From NCBI GenBank assembly GCA_963835215.1, contig CAWIES010000002.1:868001-932000 (forward strand): a stretch of 64,000 nucleotides of DNA. Reading direction: 5' to 3'. Below are positions 16,381 to 24,448 of the stretch, in pieces; the stretch's first letter is position 1; each line of letters opens with the position of its first letter. The notes under the pieces are model-generated. The model had not been told where the DNA came from. It saw nothing but the letters and a program-made list of their open reading frames with translations, and did not search any database. Source of the DNA: Roseiarcus sp963835215. GTDB lineage: Bacteria; Pseudomonadota; Alphaproteobacteria; Rhizobiales; Beijerinckiaceae. The position numbers were made by a program, and so were the translations under genes.

Positions 16381-17286
16381 TTGATCGAGCAGGCAATCTT
16401 TGCCGCCGTCGGGTTCCTGGCGGCCACGCTGCTCGCGCTGGCGACGGCGCCCGCGGTCACGTCCCGCGCGCGTCGGCTCGCGGGCGCGCGCGCACGGCTG
16501 CTTGCGCCCTTGAGCGAAGCGCAGGCGATCGCCGATCGCGACGCGATGCGCGCTCAGCACGCGCTCGACATCCATCGTCTCGAGCGCCGCCTCGCCGCCA
16601 CGCAAGAAGATCTGTCGACGCGGCGGGCCGAGCTCGGCCGCCAGCTCACCCGCATCGTCATGCTCGAAGAATCGACCGTCCACCACGGCGACGAACTGCA
16701 AGCGGCGCTGCGCGAGAGCGAGGAATTGCTCGCCGCGCTCGGCGCTACGCAATTGGCGCTCTACGATCTTTCCGCTCAGCGCGATCGGGCCGACGTCGCG
16801 CGGCGCGAAGCCGAGGCCTATGGCGCCGAGATCGAGATGCTGTTCCAGGAGCGGCGCGCCGAGATCGCAATGCTGGAGACCCGCATCGTCGGCCTCGAGG
16901 AGCGAGCGAGCGACGCCGAGCGCGCCGCCGCGACCGCCGCCTCACGCGCGGCGTTCGAGCGCGAGGGCCTCGCCGCCGCGCTGAGCGAGGCGGAGACGCG
17001 CCTTGCCCACGCCGAAAGCGCGCGCGAGGACGCCGTGTTGGAGAACCGCAGCCAACTCGCCCGGTTCGCCGACCGCGACTTCGGCGCGACCGGCGGCGTG
17101 AGCGCAGTTGCGCGCGCCGAGGGAGACAAGGCGCTGCGGGCCGCGATCGCGCGTTTGGGTCGCGACATCGCGCGCCTCGAAGGACGTCGCCGGGTTGTCG
17201 AGCCGGAGCCAATTTCGCTCCCCTCGATCCACCCTGCGCCCGCCGGCAAGATCCGCCAGGGCGAGCCGGCGGCGCGCGAGGGCTGA
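16381..17286 (+). CDS. Membrane-anchored coiled-coil protein, unknown function
   Basis: A 301-residue protein. Residues about 5-26 form one hydrophobic segment, and nearly everything from 40 to 275 is Glu/Arg/Ala-rich heptad sequence predicted to form a long coiled coil. The C-terminal 40 residues are proline-rich. The topology suggests an inner-membrane anchor with a cytoplasmic rod, as in cell-division or polarity scaffolds, but I recognise no family. The likely start is TTG at 16381, with only a weak purine stretch (GAGACGAAA) before it. The reverse strand also has long open frames because of high GC; the regular heptads favour this strand. Confidence 0.65.
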   Translation: MIEQAIFAAVGFLAATLLALATAPAVTSRARRLAGARARLLAPLSEAQAIADRDAMRAQHALDIHRLERRLAATQEDLSTRRAELGRQLTRIVMLEESTVHHGDELQAALRESEELLAALGATQLALYDLSAQRDRADVARREAEAYGAEIEMLFQERRAEIAMLETRIVGLEERASDAERAAATAASRAAFEREGLAAALSEAETRLAHAESAREDAVLENRSQLARFADRDFGATGGVSAVARAEGDKALRAAIARLGRDIARLEGRRRVVEPEPISLPSIHPAPAGKIRQGEPAAREG

Positions 17287-17406
17287 ATCGCCCTCGCGTC
17301 CGCGACAAATTCTTCGCTTTGGGCGACATTTAGCCGATCGGCCGCCGCGATTTTCCCCCTAGCGCGGTTGGACAACCCGCTCGCGCGCTTTCCAGCGGCG
17401 AGCGAA

Positions 17407-17423
17407 TCTGTGTAGTTCACAGA
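17407..17423. promoter_or_regulatory. Short inverted repeat upstream of the DUF4337 gene
   Basis: TCTGTG-TAGTT-CACAGA is a perfect 6-bp inverted repeat 41 bp before the start codon. It looks CRP-like, but its spacing is 3 bp too short for a CRP site. The position suits an operator; the factor is unknown. Confidence 0.3.
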
Positions 17424-17463
17424 ACCGTCACGGACCCACCGCGACGGGTGGGAGAGGGACAAG

Positions 17464-18042
17464 ATGGCCGAGCCTCTGGAAGACGCGATGGATTCTGGCG
17501 ACAAGCGGATCGCGCTGCTGATCGCGATCCTCGCGCTGTTTCTCGCCCTGGCCGAAGCTGGGGCCAAGAACGCCGAGCACCGCTCCACCGAACTCAACAT
17601 CGAATCTTCGGACCTCTACAATTTCTTCCAGGCCAAGAAGGTCCGCTCGACGATCGCCGAGACCGCCGCGCAGGCCTTCGAGGTCGAGCGTTCGGCGACC
17701 ACCGACCCCCAGACGCAAGAGGCGATGGACAAGCAGATCGCGGTCTGGAAGGCGACGGTGGCGAAGTTCGAGAAGGATCCCAAGACCCCCGAGGACAGTC
17801 TCGACGCGCTGCAGGAGCGTGCGACGCAGGCGAGCGAGGGGCGCGAACTTTCCAATCGCAAACTCGAACACTTCGAATACGCCAGCGGCGCGTTGCAAAT
17901 CGCAGTGGTGCTCGCCTCGGCGGCGATCATCACTGGCGCCGTGTCGCTCGCCTGGATCGCCGGCGGGCTCGGCCTTCTGGGCGCGGTGTTGCTCGGGTTC
18001 GGCTATCTCGCGCCAATGGCGCTGCCGATCTTCGGCGGCTGA
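17464..18042 (+). CDS. DUF4337 membrane protein
   Basis: A 192-residue protein with one N-terminal hydrophobic segment (about 16-31), a long charged helical middle (AEHRSTELNIESSDLYNFFQAKKVR is its signature region), and two adjacent hydrophobic segments at the C-terminus (about 142-190). This is the DUF4337 layout, a family of unknown function common in Proteobacteria. It is expressed alone, converging on the DUF2336 gene. Confidence 0.82.
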   Translation: MAEPLEDAMDSGDKRIALLIAILALFLALAEAGAKNAEHRSTELNIESSDLYNFFQAKKVRSTIAETAAQAFEVERSATTDPQTQEAMDKQIAVWKATVAKFEKDPKTPEDSLDALQERATQASEGRELSNRKLEHFEYASGALQIAVVLASAAIITGAVSLAWIAGGLGLLGAVLLGFGYLAPMALPIFGG

Positions 18043-18057
18043 GCGTCGCCGCAAGAC

Positions 18058-19222
18058 TCAGGCGCGCTCGTCGCCAAAGCGGCGACCGGCCGACATCGCG
18101 ATGGCGCGGCGACGACGTTGCTGCGCCGGCGTCGGTTCGGCGCGTTGGCCGCTCGCGATCTGCCGGCTCGGCGTCGCCTGCGCGGTCGGATCGTATTGCG
18201 GCCGATGACGCGCGGCAGTCTCCGTTGGCGTCGGCGCGCCGATCATCGCCGCCATCACCAGCCGCGCGGCCGCCGGATTGAGCGCGTCCTTTAGCCGCGA
18301 CAGCGCTGCGATGCGGCGATAGTCGCGCCCTTCGTGCAGGTCGCGCGCGGCGAGAATACGCACGGTCGTATCGGCTGGCGCGCCGAGCGCCGAGAGCGCG
18401 ACGGCGAGCGGTTCCCCGCCCGAGTCGCCAGCGAGCCGCGCCGCAAAGGCGGGGGCGCAGCCGAATTCCTCAGCGAGCCCCGCCTCGAAGCGCCACCAGT
18501 CGCTATCGAGGGCGCAGCGCTCCAACCGCGCGGCGACGCTCGCCGCCACGGGCGAATGGGCGGCGGGATAGCGCCTCCCGAGCGTTACGCGTTGCGCCGC
18601 GCCGACGATGCGCGCCCGCTGGCCTGGGTTGGCCTCGAAAAATAGCGCCCCCTGTTCGATTGTCGCCGGCGTTCGCTCGAGCAACGCATTGATCAGGCGC
18701 CGGTCGGTCAGGCTCGCCAAAGCGCGCCGCGCCAGTGCGGCAAATTGCAAAGCGTCGATCGGCGCCTGCGCGTTGCGCGCTAGCGTCAGCGTCACCTCGG
18801 TCTCGTCGCGTGCGATCAGGCGCGGCGACCAGCGCGCCGTCGAGGTCCGCGCGCTGCGCCACGGCGCGCGCCGGCGCGCTCGCCTCGCCGGCCGCGGCCG
18901 CGCTCAGGCGCTCGCGCGGCAAGGCTGCGGCTTCGGCCAGGACGACCAGCGCCGCCTCGCCGCCGAGCGCCTCGAGCTTGGCGAGCGCGTCGGCGGCGGC
19001 TGGATGGGGCGCAAGCCGGCGCGCGAAGGCCGAGCGCGTCGCGTCGTCGGCCGCCGTGAGCGCAACGATCGCAGCGGCGAGCGTCGCCTCGCGGTGCGCC
19101 GTTGCGGCGAGCGCGAGATAGTCGGCGGCGATGCGCAGCCAGAGCTGGCGGTCGCCCGGGTTCGCGCCGCCCGCCAGAGCGGCGAGAAACGGCAATTCGA
19201 CCGGCGAAAGATCGGAAGCCAC
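18058..19222 (-). CDS. DUF2336 protein (one frameshift)
   Basis: The gene reads in two frames that join near 18823. The N-terminal half ends at ...ADLDGALVA and the C-terminal half continues RLIARDETEVTLTLARNAQA. One extra C on the plus strand within 18820-18826 accounts for the break, and correcting it gives 387 codons. The protein is alanine-rich and entirely helical, with HEAT-like repeats, as in DUF2336, an alphaproteobacterial family often linked to motility and two-component regulation. The product is soluble, with no signal peptide. The C-terminal 60 residues are disordered and basic. Confidence 0.8.
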
Positions 19223-19356
19223 GCGACGTGTTTCCTTCTAAGGCGACGATAGATCCGTCACACTAGAAGCATCTTGTTGACCAAGTATTAACCTTCGCTC
19301 CGCGTAATGATCCACGCGCGTTCAGATGCGCGAGGGGCGCCGGCGAGGTTGGGGCC

Positions 19357-19566
19357 ATGGGCGAGTTGGTGCGATTTAGAGCCGCGGCGGGCCCGCGCAA
19401 AAATGGCGCGGATCGCAGCGACAACGCAGAGATTTTGCTATTCACCGGCGTGCGTTATCAGCGCACCGGCGAGGCGCCGCCGAGTTCGCGCGGCGGCGAT
19501 TCGGACGCCCCCCACTCCGGCGGGGTCGGGGGAGCGGGCGGGGGCCGGCGCAAGCGGCGCGGCTGA
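19357..19566 (+). CDS. Small conserved-looking protein (69 aa)
   Basis: A 69-residue ORF, MGELVRFRAA at the N-terminus, AEILLFTGVRYQR in the middle and a Gly/Arg tail ending GGRRKRRG. The middle block resembles tiny uncharacterised proteins I recall from other Hyphomicrobiales (EILLFTGVRYER type). No domain or transmembrane segment is visible. The ATG is preceded by AGGTTGGGG. It ends 12 bp before the FNR-like box of the serC promoter. The function is unknown; the gene call itself is moderately sure. Confidence 0.5.
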   Translation: MGELVRFRAAAGPRKNGADRSDNAEILLFTGVRYQRTGEAPPSSRGGDSDAPHSGGVGGAGGGRRKRRG

Positions 19567-19578
19567 CATCAGCCCAAC

Positions 19579-19598
19579 AATTTGATCCGCATCAAATT
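19579..19598. promoter_or_regulatory. FNR/FixK-type box upstream of serC
   Basis: AATTTGAT-CCGC-ATCAAATT is a perfect 8-bp inverted repeat that contains TTGAT-N4-ATCAA, the consensus of the FNR/FixK branch of the CRP superfamily. Its centre (19588.5) lies about 45 bp before a plausible start site near 19633, whose -10-like sequence is AATAAATT (19621-19628). No good -35 exists, as expected for an activator-dependent class II promoter. An intrinsic hairpin of the small upstream gene is an alternative reading. Confidence 0.55.
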
Positions 19599-19632
19599 CT
19601 CGTCGCGCACATTTTGCCGAAATAAATTTTAC

Positions 19633-19717
19633 TTGCCATCCGCCCGCGCCTCCTTTAGCAGCGACGGCGGGACACCTCTCCCCAACGAGAGGCGCACATC
19701 TGAGAGGATGGCAAAAA
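19633..19717 (+). promoter_or_regulatory. Structured serC leader RNA (probable serC RNA motif)
   Basis: The leader has nested pairing. TTGCCATCC (19633-19641) is perfectly complementary to GGATGGCAA (19706-19714), which lies between the Shine-Dalgarno sequence and the ATG. Inside it CCTCTC (19675-19680) pairs with GAGAGG (19687-19692). A second identical GAGAGG (19702-19707) is the Shine-Dalgarno itself, so CCTCTC could switch partners and mask the ribosome site. Rfam describes a serC RNA motif upstream of serC in Alphaproteobacteria; position and clade fit, but I could not align it to the model. Confidence 0.6.
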
Positions 19718-20890
19718 ATGACGACGATGATGCCCGCCGCGCGCCCTCATGACGCGCGTTTTTCATCTGGCCCCTGCGCCAAACGGCCCGGCTGGACCCC
19801 CGAAGCTCTCAAAGACGCGGCCCTCGGTCGCTCGCACCGCGCCAAGATCGGCAAGACCAAGCTGAAGCTTGCTATCGATCTGACGCGCGAAGTGCTCGGC
19901 GTGCCCGCCGACTATCGCATTGGCATTACGCCCGGCTCCGACACCGGCGCGGTCGAGATGGCGCTGTGGTCGCTGCTCGGCGCGCGGCCAGTCGACGTGC
20001 TCGCCTGGGAAAGTTTCGGCGAGGGCTGGGTGACCGACGTCATCAAGCAACTCAAGCTCGACAATGCGCGCACGCTGAAGGCGCCTTATGGCGAACTGCC
20101 CGATCTCACGCAGGTCAATTTCGATCATGACGTCGTGTTCACCTGGAACGGCACGACCTCGGGCGTGCGCGTTCCCGACGCCAAATGGATTCCCGACGCG
20201 CGTACGGGTCTGACGATCTGCGACGCGACCTCGGCCGCTTTCGCGCAAGACCTCGACTGGGCCAAGCTCGATGTCGTCACCTTCTCCTGGCAGAAGGCGC
20301 TGGGCGGCGAGGCGGGCCATGGGATGATCATCCTCAGCCCCAGAGCGGTCGAGCGTCTCGTGACCTACAAGCCGGCCTGGCCGCTGCCCAAGCTGTTCCG
20401 TATGACCAGCGGCGGCAAGCTGATCGAGGGCATCTTCGAAGGCGAGACGATCAACACGCCCTCGATGCTGTGCGTCGAGGACTATCTCGACGCGCTGGTG
20501 TGGGCCAAGGAGATCGGCGGCCTCAAGGGGCTGATCGCTCGCGCCGACGCCAACACCAAGGCGATCGCCGACTGGGCCGCCAAAACGCCGTGGGTTGATT
20601 TTCTCGCGCGCGTCCCCGCGACCCGCTCCAACGCGAGCGTTTGTCTGAAGGTCGTCGATCCGCAGGTTGTCGCGCTGCCTCCCGACGCGCAAGCGGCCTT
20701 CGCCAAGGCGCTCGCCTCGGCGCTGGAAAAGGAAAAGGTCGCCTTCGACATCGGCGGTTATCGCGACGCGCCCCCCGGCCTGCGCATCTGGTGCGGCGCG
20801 ACCGTTGAGACCGCCGACGTCCAGGTGTTGACCCAATGGCTCGATTGGGCCTTCGCCCAAGAGAAAGCCAAGCTCGCCAAGGCGGCCTGA
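19718..20890 (+). CDS. serC: Phosphoserine aminotransferase
   Basis: A 390-residue PLP enzyme that converts 3-phosphohydroxypyruvate and glutamate to 3-phosphoserine and 2-oxoglutarate. It belongs to the Methanosarcina/alphaproteobacterial branch of SerC (FSSGPCAKRPGW at the N-terminus). The PLP lysine is K193 in TFSWQKALGGEAGHG, preceded by CDATSAAF with the aspartate that contacts the pyridine nitrogen. It is the first gene of a serC-serA pair on the same strand. Translation starts 9 bases after GAGAGGA within the folded leader described separately. Confidence 0.96.
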   Translation: MTTMMPAARPHDARFSSGPCAKRPGWTPEALKDAALGRSHRAKIGKTKLKLAIDLTREVLGVPADYRIGITPGSDTGAVEMALWSLLGARPVDVLAWESFGEGWVTDVIKQLKLDNARTLKAPYGELPDLTQVNFDHDVVFTWNGTTSGVRVPDAKWIPDARTGLTICDATSAAFAQDLDWAKLDVVTFSWQKALGGEAGHGMIILSPRAVERLVTYKPAWPLPKLFRMTSGGKLIEGIFEGETINTPSMLCVEDYLDALVWAKEIGGLKGLIARADANTKAIADWAAKTPWVDFLARVPATRSNASVCLKVVDPQVVALPPDAQAAFAKALASALEKEKVAFDIGGYRDAPPGLRIWCGATVETADVQVLTQWLDWAFAQEKAKLAKAA

Positions 20891-20895
20891 GCAAC

Positions 20896-21030
20896 CTCCC
20901 TTCTCCCGCTTCGCGGGAGAAGGTGGCCGGCGGCAGCCGGTCGGATGAGGGAAGCCTCGTCCGCGATCTGCGCGCCTCCCCTCATTCGGCGGGCTTTGCC
21001 CGCCACCTTCCCCCGCTCGCGGGGAAGGGT
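20896..21030. repeat. Family B palindromic element between serC and serA
   Basis: The gap holds two hairpins facing each other: CTTCTCCCGC-TTC-GCGGGAGAAG at the left and CTTCCCCCGC-TC-GCGGGGAAGG at the right. Each is followed inward by a related AGGTGGC / GCCACCT arm, so the whole of about 135 bp is itself an imperfect inverted repeat. A related element sits at 31877-32010. In mRNA it would separate serC from serA by a stable double hairpin. Confidence 0.75.
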
Positions 21031-21051
21031 TCACGAACAAGGACACCTCCC

Positions 21052-22632
21052 ATGACCCCTCGCGTTCTCATCTCGGACAAACTCTCTCCCGCCGCCGTCG
21101 CGATCTTCAAGGAGCGCGGCGTCGAAGTCGACGTGAAGCCCGGCCTCGATAAAGACGAGCTCGCCAAGATCATCGGCGACTATGACGGCCTCGCGATTCG
21201 CTCGGCGACCAAGGTCACCGCCAAGCTGCTCGAAGCGGCGACGAAATTGAAAGTCGTCGGGCGCGCCGGCATCGGCGTCGACAATGTCGACATTCCCGCC
21301 GCGACCGCCAAGGGCGTGATCGTGATGAACACGCCGTTCGGCAATTCGATCACCACTGCCGAACACGCGATCGCCCTGATGTTCGCGCTCGCGCGCCAGC
21401 TCCCCGCCGCCGACGCTTCGACTCAGGCCGGCAAGTGGGAGAAGAACCGCTTCATGGGCGTCGAGCTGACCGGCAAGACGCTCGGCGTGATTGGCTGCGG
21501 CAACATCGGCAGCAATGTCGCGGCGCGCGGCATCGGCCTGAAGATGCATGTCGTCGCCTTCGATCCGTTCCTCAGCGCCGAGCGCGCCGCAGAACTCGGG
21601 GTCGAGAAGGTTGAACTCGACGATCTTCTTAAGCGCGCCGACGTCATCACCCTGCACACGCCGATGACCGCGCAGACCAAAAACATCATCTCGGCTGAGG
21701 CGCTCGCCAAGACCAAGAAGGGCGTGCGCATCATCAACTGCGCGCGCGGCGGTCTGGTCGACGAGGTGGCGCTGCGCGCCGCGCTCGATAGCGGTCATGT
21801 CGCGGGCGCCGCCTTCGACGTGTTCGTCACCGAGCCGGCGACCGCCAACCCGCTGTTCGGTCATCCCAACGTGATCGCGACGCCGCATCTGGGCGCCTCG
21901 ACCTCGGAGGCGCAGGAGAATGTCGCGCTGCAGGTCGCCGAACAGATGTCCGACTATCTGACCCGCGGCGCGATCGCCAATGCGGTCAATTTTCCCTCGA
22001 TCACCGCCGAGGAAGCGCCCAAGCTCAAGCCGTTCATCACGCTCGCCGAAGGACTCGGCTCGTTCGCCGGCCAACTCACCGAAGAGCCGATCGCCAAGGT
22101 CACCATCACCTATGAGGGCGCGGTGGCGGCCCTCAAGGTCAAGGCGCTGACCTCGGCGGCGATCGCCGGCCTGCTCAGGCACTCGCTGCCCGACATCAAC
22201 GTCGTCTCGGCCCCGGCGGTCGCGGCGCAGCGCGGCATCATCATCGAAGAGGCGACGCGCGCCGCGGCAGGCGACTACGAGAGCTTCATCACGCTGGCGG
22301 TGACGACGGCCAAGCACGAGCGAGCCGTTGGCGGCACGGTGTTCCAGGACGGTAAGCCGCGCATTCTGTCGATCAAGGGCATCAAGGTCGACGCCGAGTT
22401 CACGCCGTCGATGATCTATGTCACCAACGAAGACAAGCCCGGCTTCATCGGCCGTTTCGCCGGTCTGCTGGGCGAAGCGGGGATCAACATCGCGACCTTC
22501 GCGCTCGGGCGCGACCAGAAGGGCGGCTCGGCGATTGCGCTGGTGGCGATCGACGGACCCGCGCCCGAAGGCGCGCTCGCCAAGATCGAGAAGCTCCCGG
22601 GCGTGAAGCAGGCGAAGGCGCTGAAGTTCTGA
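21052..22632 (+). CDS. serA: D-3-phosphoglycerate dehydrogenase
   Basis: A 526-residue SerA of the long type, catalysing the first step of serine synthesis, NAD-dependent oxidation of 3-phosphoglycerate. The Rossmann motif is GVIGCGNIGSNVA (GxGxxG at 148-153). The catalytic region includes INCARGGLVDE (Arg) and TPHLGASTSEAQ (His). After the catalytic domain come an ASB-type intervening domain and a C-terminal ACT domain (MIYVTNEDKPGFIGRFAGLL), the usual site of serine feedback. The ATG at 21052 is set by the family; the longer open frame runs through the intergenic repeat. It forms a serine operon with serC. Confidence 0.96.
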   Translation: MTPRVLISDKLSPAAVAIFKERGVEVDVKPGLDKDELAKIIGDYDGLAIRSATKVTAKLLEAATKLKVVGRAGIGVDNVDIPAATAKGVIVMNTPFGNSITTAEHAIALMFALARQLPAADASTQAGKWEKNRFMGVELTGKTLGVIGCGNIGSNVAARGIGLKMHVVAFDPFLSAERAAELGVEKVELDDLLKRADVITLHTPMTAQTKNIISAEALAKTKKGVRIINCARGGLVDEVALRAALDSGHVAGAAFDVFVTEPATANPLFGHPNVIATPHLGASTSEAQENVALQVAEQMSDYLTRGAIANAVNFPSITAEEAPKLKPFITLAEGLGSFAGQLTEEPIAKVTITYEGAVAALKVKALTSAAIAGLLRHSLPDINVVSAPAVAAQRGIIIEEATRAAAGDYESFITLAVTTAKHERAVGGTVFQDGKPRILSIKGIKVDAEFTPSMIYVTNEDKPGFIGRFAGLLGEAGINIATFALGRDQKGGSAIALVAIDGPAPEGALAKIEKLPGVKQAKALKF

Positions 22633-22643
22633 AGGCGTTCCCT

Positions 22644-22668
22644 CGGCGGCGCGCTTCCTGCGCCGCCG
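22644..22668 (+). terminator. GC-rich hairpin after serA
   Basis: CGGCGGCGC and its perfect complement are separated by 7 bases, 12 bp past the serA stop. No T-run follows, so intrinsic termination is uncertain. The same 9-bp stem recurs at 23092-23116. Confidence 0.4.
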
Positions 22669-22719
22669 CTCGCTTTGCGATGACCGCCGCCGACAGAGTC
22701 TTCAAGGAAGGGGAGAAGC

Positions 22720-23079
22720 ATGAGCGAAGCAGTTTCAAAGAAATTTATCGCGCTGTATCTCGCGCCCGTATCCGTTTTGGACGACTGGGCGAAGACCGAC
22801 CCGGAAACCCGGAAGGCCGCCGAGCAGAAGATGCAGACGGAGTGGAAAAAATGGATGGCCGACCACGCGAAAAAGATCGCGCTCACTGAGGCTGGCGGCA
22901 AGACCAAGCGCGTCACCGCCAGCGGCGTTGCCGACGTCAGGAACGAGATCATGCTCTACTCGGTCGTCGAGGCGCAATCGCATGAAGCCGCCGCGAAGCT
23001 GTTTGAAAATCATCCCCATTTGCAGATCCCGCACTCATCCATCGAAGTGATGGAAGTTAAGTCGCTTGGCGGGATGTAG
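22720..23079 (+). CDS. YCII-like small protein of unknown function
   Basis: A 119-residue soluble protein with the pattern of a dimeric alpha-beta barrel (YCII/DGPF-like): an N-terminal strand (KFIALYLAP), a charged helix (RKAAEQKMQTEWKKWMADH), a central strand (NEIMLYSVVEAQSHEAAAKL) and a C-terminal IEVMEVKSLGGM strand. It has a strong ribosome site (GGAAGGGGAGAAG). It is monocistronic, flanked on both sides by hairpins with the same stem, and converges on an AraC gene. The superfamily is my inference from pattern; the reaction is unknown. Confidence 0.65.
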   Translation: MSEAVSKKFIALYLAPVSVLDDWAKTDPETRKAAEQKMQTEWKKWMADHAKKIALTEAGGKTKRVTASGVADVRNEIMLYSVVEAQSHEAAAKLFENHPHLQIPHSSIEVMEVKSLGGM

Positions 23080-23091
23080 CGGTCGTCGGGA

Positions 23092-23116
23092 CGGCGGCGC
23101 TGCTCATGCGCCGCCG
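23092..23116. terminator. GC-rich hairpin at convergent gene ends
   Basis: CGGCGGCGC-TGCTCAT-GCGCCGCCG begins 12 bp after the upstream gene's stop and covers the AraC stop codon on the other strand, so it could serve both transcripts. The stem is identical to the hairpin after serA; the loops differ. Confidence 0.4.
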
Positions 23117-23964
23117 CTGCGACGGTAGCCCGACGGCGTCACGCCGAACGCGGCGCGGAAGCGCGCGTTGAAGGTCGACAGATCGCCAAAGCCGCTATCG
23201 AAGGCGATCGTGGTCACGTTCTCGCTCGTATCGCTGAGGCGCGCCGCCGCGCGGCGCAGCCGCGTCGCGGTCAGATATTGGTGCGGCGTCATGCCGACGG
23301 CGCGGCGAAAGACGCGCAGGAAGTGATACTTGCTGAGCCCGGCGGTCGCCGCCAGTGCGGCGAGGTCGAGCGCCTCGTCGGCCCGCGTTTCGATCATGCG
23401 CACCGTCTCGGCGACACGCTTCAATTCTCCCGTCGAGGCGCGCGCGGGGGCGGGCGAATCGCCGGAAAGCTGCGCGACCAGACGCTCGGCAAGCGCCAGC
23501 GCCCGCTCCTCGCGCCGTGGTTCGCTCTCCTCGCGCGCCAGACGCTCGAGGCCGGCGATCAAGGGCGTCAGCGCGTGGCCCGCCGGCGCGGCGTCGGCGG
23601 CGAACGCGTAGCGGCTCGTTCCGGCGGCGGAAGCTGCGATCTCGGCGAAAGTCTCCGGCGCGAGAGAGAAGGCGACGCAGCGGTCGCCGCGGCTGTGTGC
23701 GTGGCCGCAGGAAAAACAGCGCCCATGATTGCCGAGCAGCAGCGCGCCGGGAAACAGCGCCGCCTCGCCGCGTTCGCCGCGATAGGTGAACGAGCCGGCG
23801 AGCACGGCGGCGATCGAGAAGCCGCCGTGACGCTCCTCAAACAGTCGATCGCCCGGCCCGGCGTCGCAGACGAACTCGCTGATGCTCCAACCCTCGCCGA
23901 CGGCTATCGCCCGCTTGCGGATCGCGGCGGGTTCGCTCGACTGCTGAAGGGCGGCGCTCGACAT
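23104..23964 (-). CDS. AraC-family transcriptional regulator
   Basis: A 286-residue regulator. The C-terminal AraC DNA-binding domain (about 185-283) has both helix-turn-helices: LAALAATAGLSKYHFLRVFR and VTTIAFDSGFGDLSTFNARF, ending FGVTPSGYRR. The N-terminal half looks like a cupin-type sensor with a CGHAHSRGDRC cluster (His and Cys) that might hold a metal. The start at ATG 23964 is chosen because the open frame otherwise runs into the divergent gene. It is divergent, 103 bp from a VOC protein and an SRPBCC protein, the likeliest targets. Confidence 0.88.
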   Translation of the reverse strand: MSSAALQQSSEPAAIRKRAIAVGEGWSISEFVCDAGPGDRLFEERHGGFSIAAVLAGSFTYRGERGEAALFPGALLLGNHGRCFSCGHAHSRGDRCVAFSLAPETFAEIAASAAGTSRYAFAADAAPAGHALTPLIAGLERLAREESEPRREERALALAERLVAQLSGDSPAPARASTGELKRVAETVRMIETRADEALDLAALAATAGLSKYHFLRVFRRAVGMTPHQYLTATRLRRAAARLSDTSENVTTIAFDSGFGDLSTFNARFRAAFGVTPSGYRRSGGA

Positions 23965-24067
23965 GGGGCAAGAATAGCAATTTTTCCCAAGTCGCGGAAC
24001 AGGGCGGCGGGCAGAGTTGCGCCTTCGCCGGGCGGTCCGATCCGCCGGCCTCACCTGAGGAGCTTTC

Positions 24068-24445
24068 ATGTTTGACCACGTCTCGATCGGCGTCGCGGAT
24101 GTCGCGCGCGCGCGGCGCTTCTACGACGCCGCGCTGGCGCCGCTCGGCTATCGTCGCCTCAGCACCGACGAAACGTCGCTCGGCTACGGCCGGGAGGCGG
24201 TGGCGCTATGGATCGGCGCGAGCGCGCATCCGGTCCCCGCCGACGCCAATTCCGGGCTGCATTTCTGCTTTCAGGCGCCGACGCGCGCCAGCGTCGGCGA
24301 ATTCCACCGCGCCGCGCTGGCCGCGGGCGGGCGCGACAATGGCGCACCGGGCCTGCGCGCCGACTATGGTCCGAATTATTACGCCGCTTACGTCGTCGAT
24401 CCCGATGGCTTCCGGCTGGAAGCCTTGTGCGCTGCAAAGGCCTGA
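24068..24445 (+). CDS. VOC-family (glyoxalase/dioxygenase-fold) protein
   Basis: A 125-residue protein with the beta-alpha-beta-beta-beta repeat of the vicinal oxygen chelate fold: MFDHVSIGVADVARARRFYDAALAPLGY at the start and YYAAYVVDPDGFRLEALC at the end. H4 and E121 are in positions that usually bind metal. GAGGAGC precedes the ATG. It is 3 bp upstream of the SRPBCC gene and divergent from the AraC regulator. The substrate is unknown. Confidence 0.85.
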   Translation: MFDHVSIGVADVARARRFYDAALAPLGYRRLSTDETSLGYGREAVALWIGASAHPVPADANSGLHFCFQAPTRASVGEFHRAALAAGGRDNGAPGLRADYGPNYYAAYVVDPDGFRLEALCAAKA

Positions 24446-24448
24446 GCC

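Noticed and set aside
17407..17423. CRP binding site upstream of DUF4337
   Set aside because: TGTG and CACA are present but the spacing is 3 bp short of TGTGA-N6-TCACA; kept only as an unassigned inverted repeat.
21031..22317. Long open frames on the strand opposite known genes (for example opposite serA, ribF, serC and rpoD)
   Set aside because: They are GC-rich shadow frames: biased composition, no family motifs, and they lie over firmly identified genes in the other orientation.
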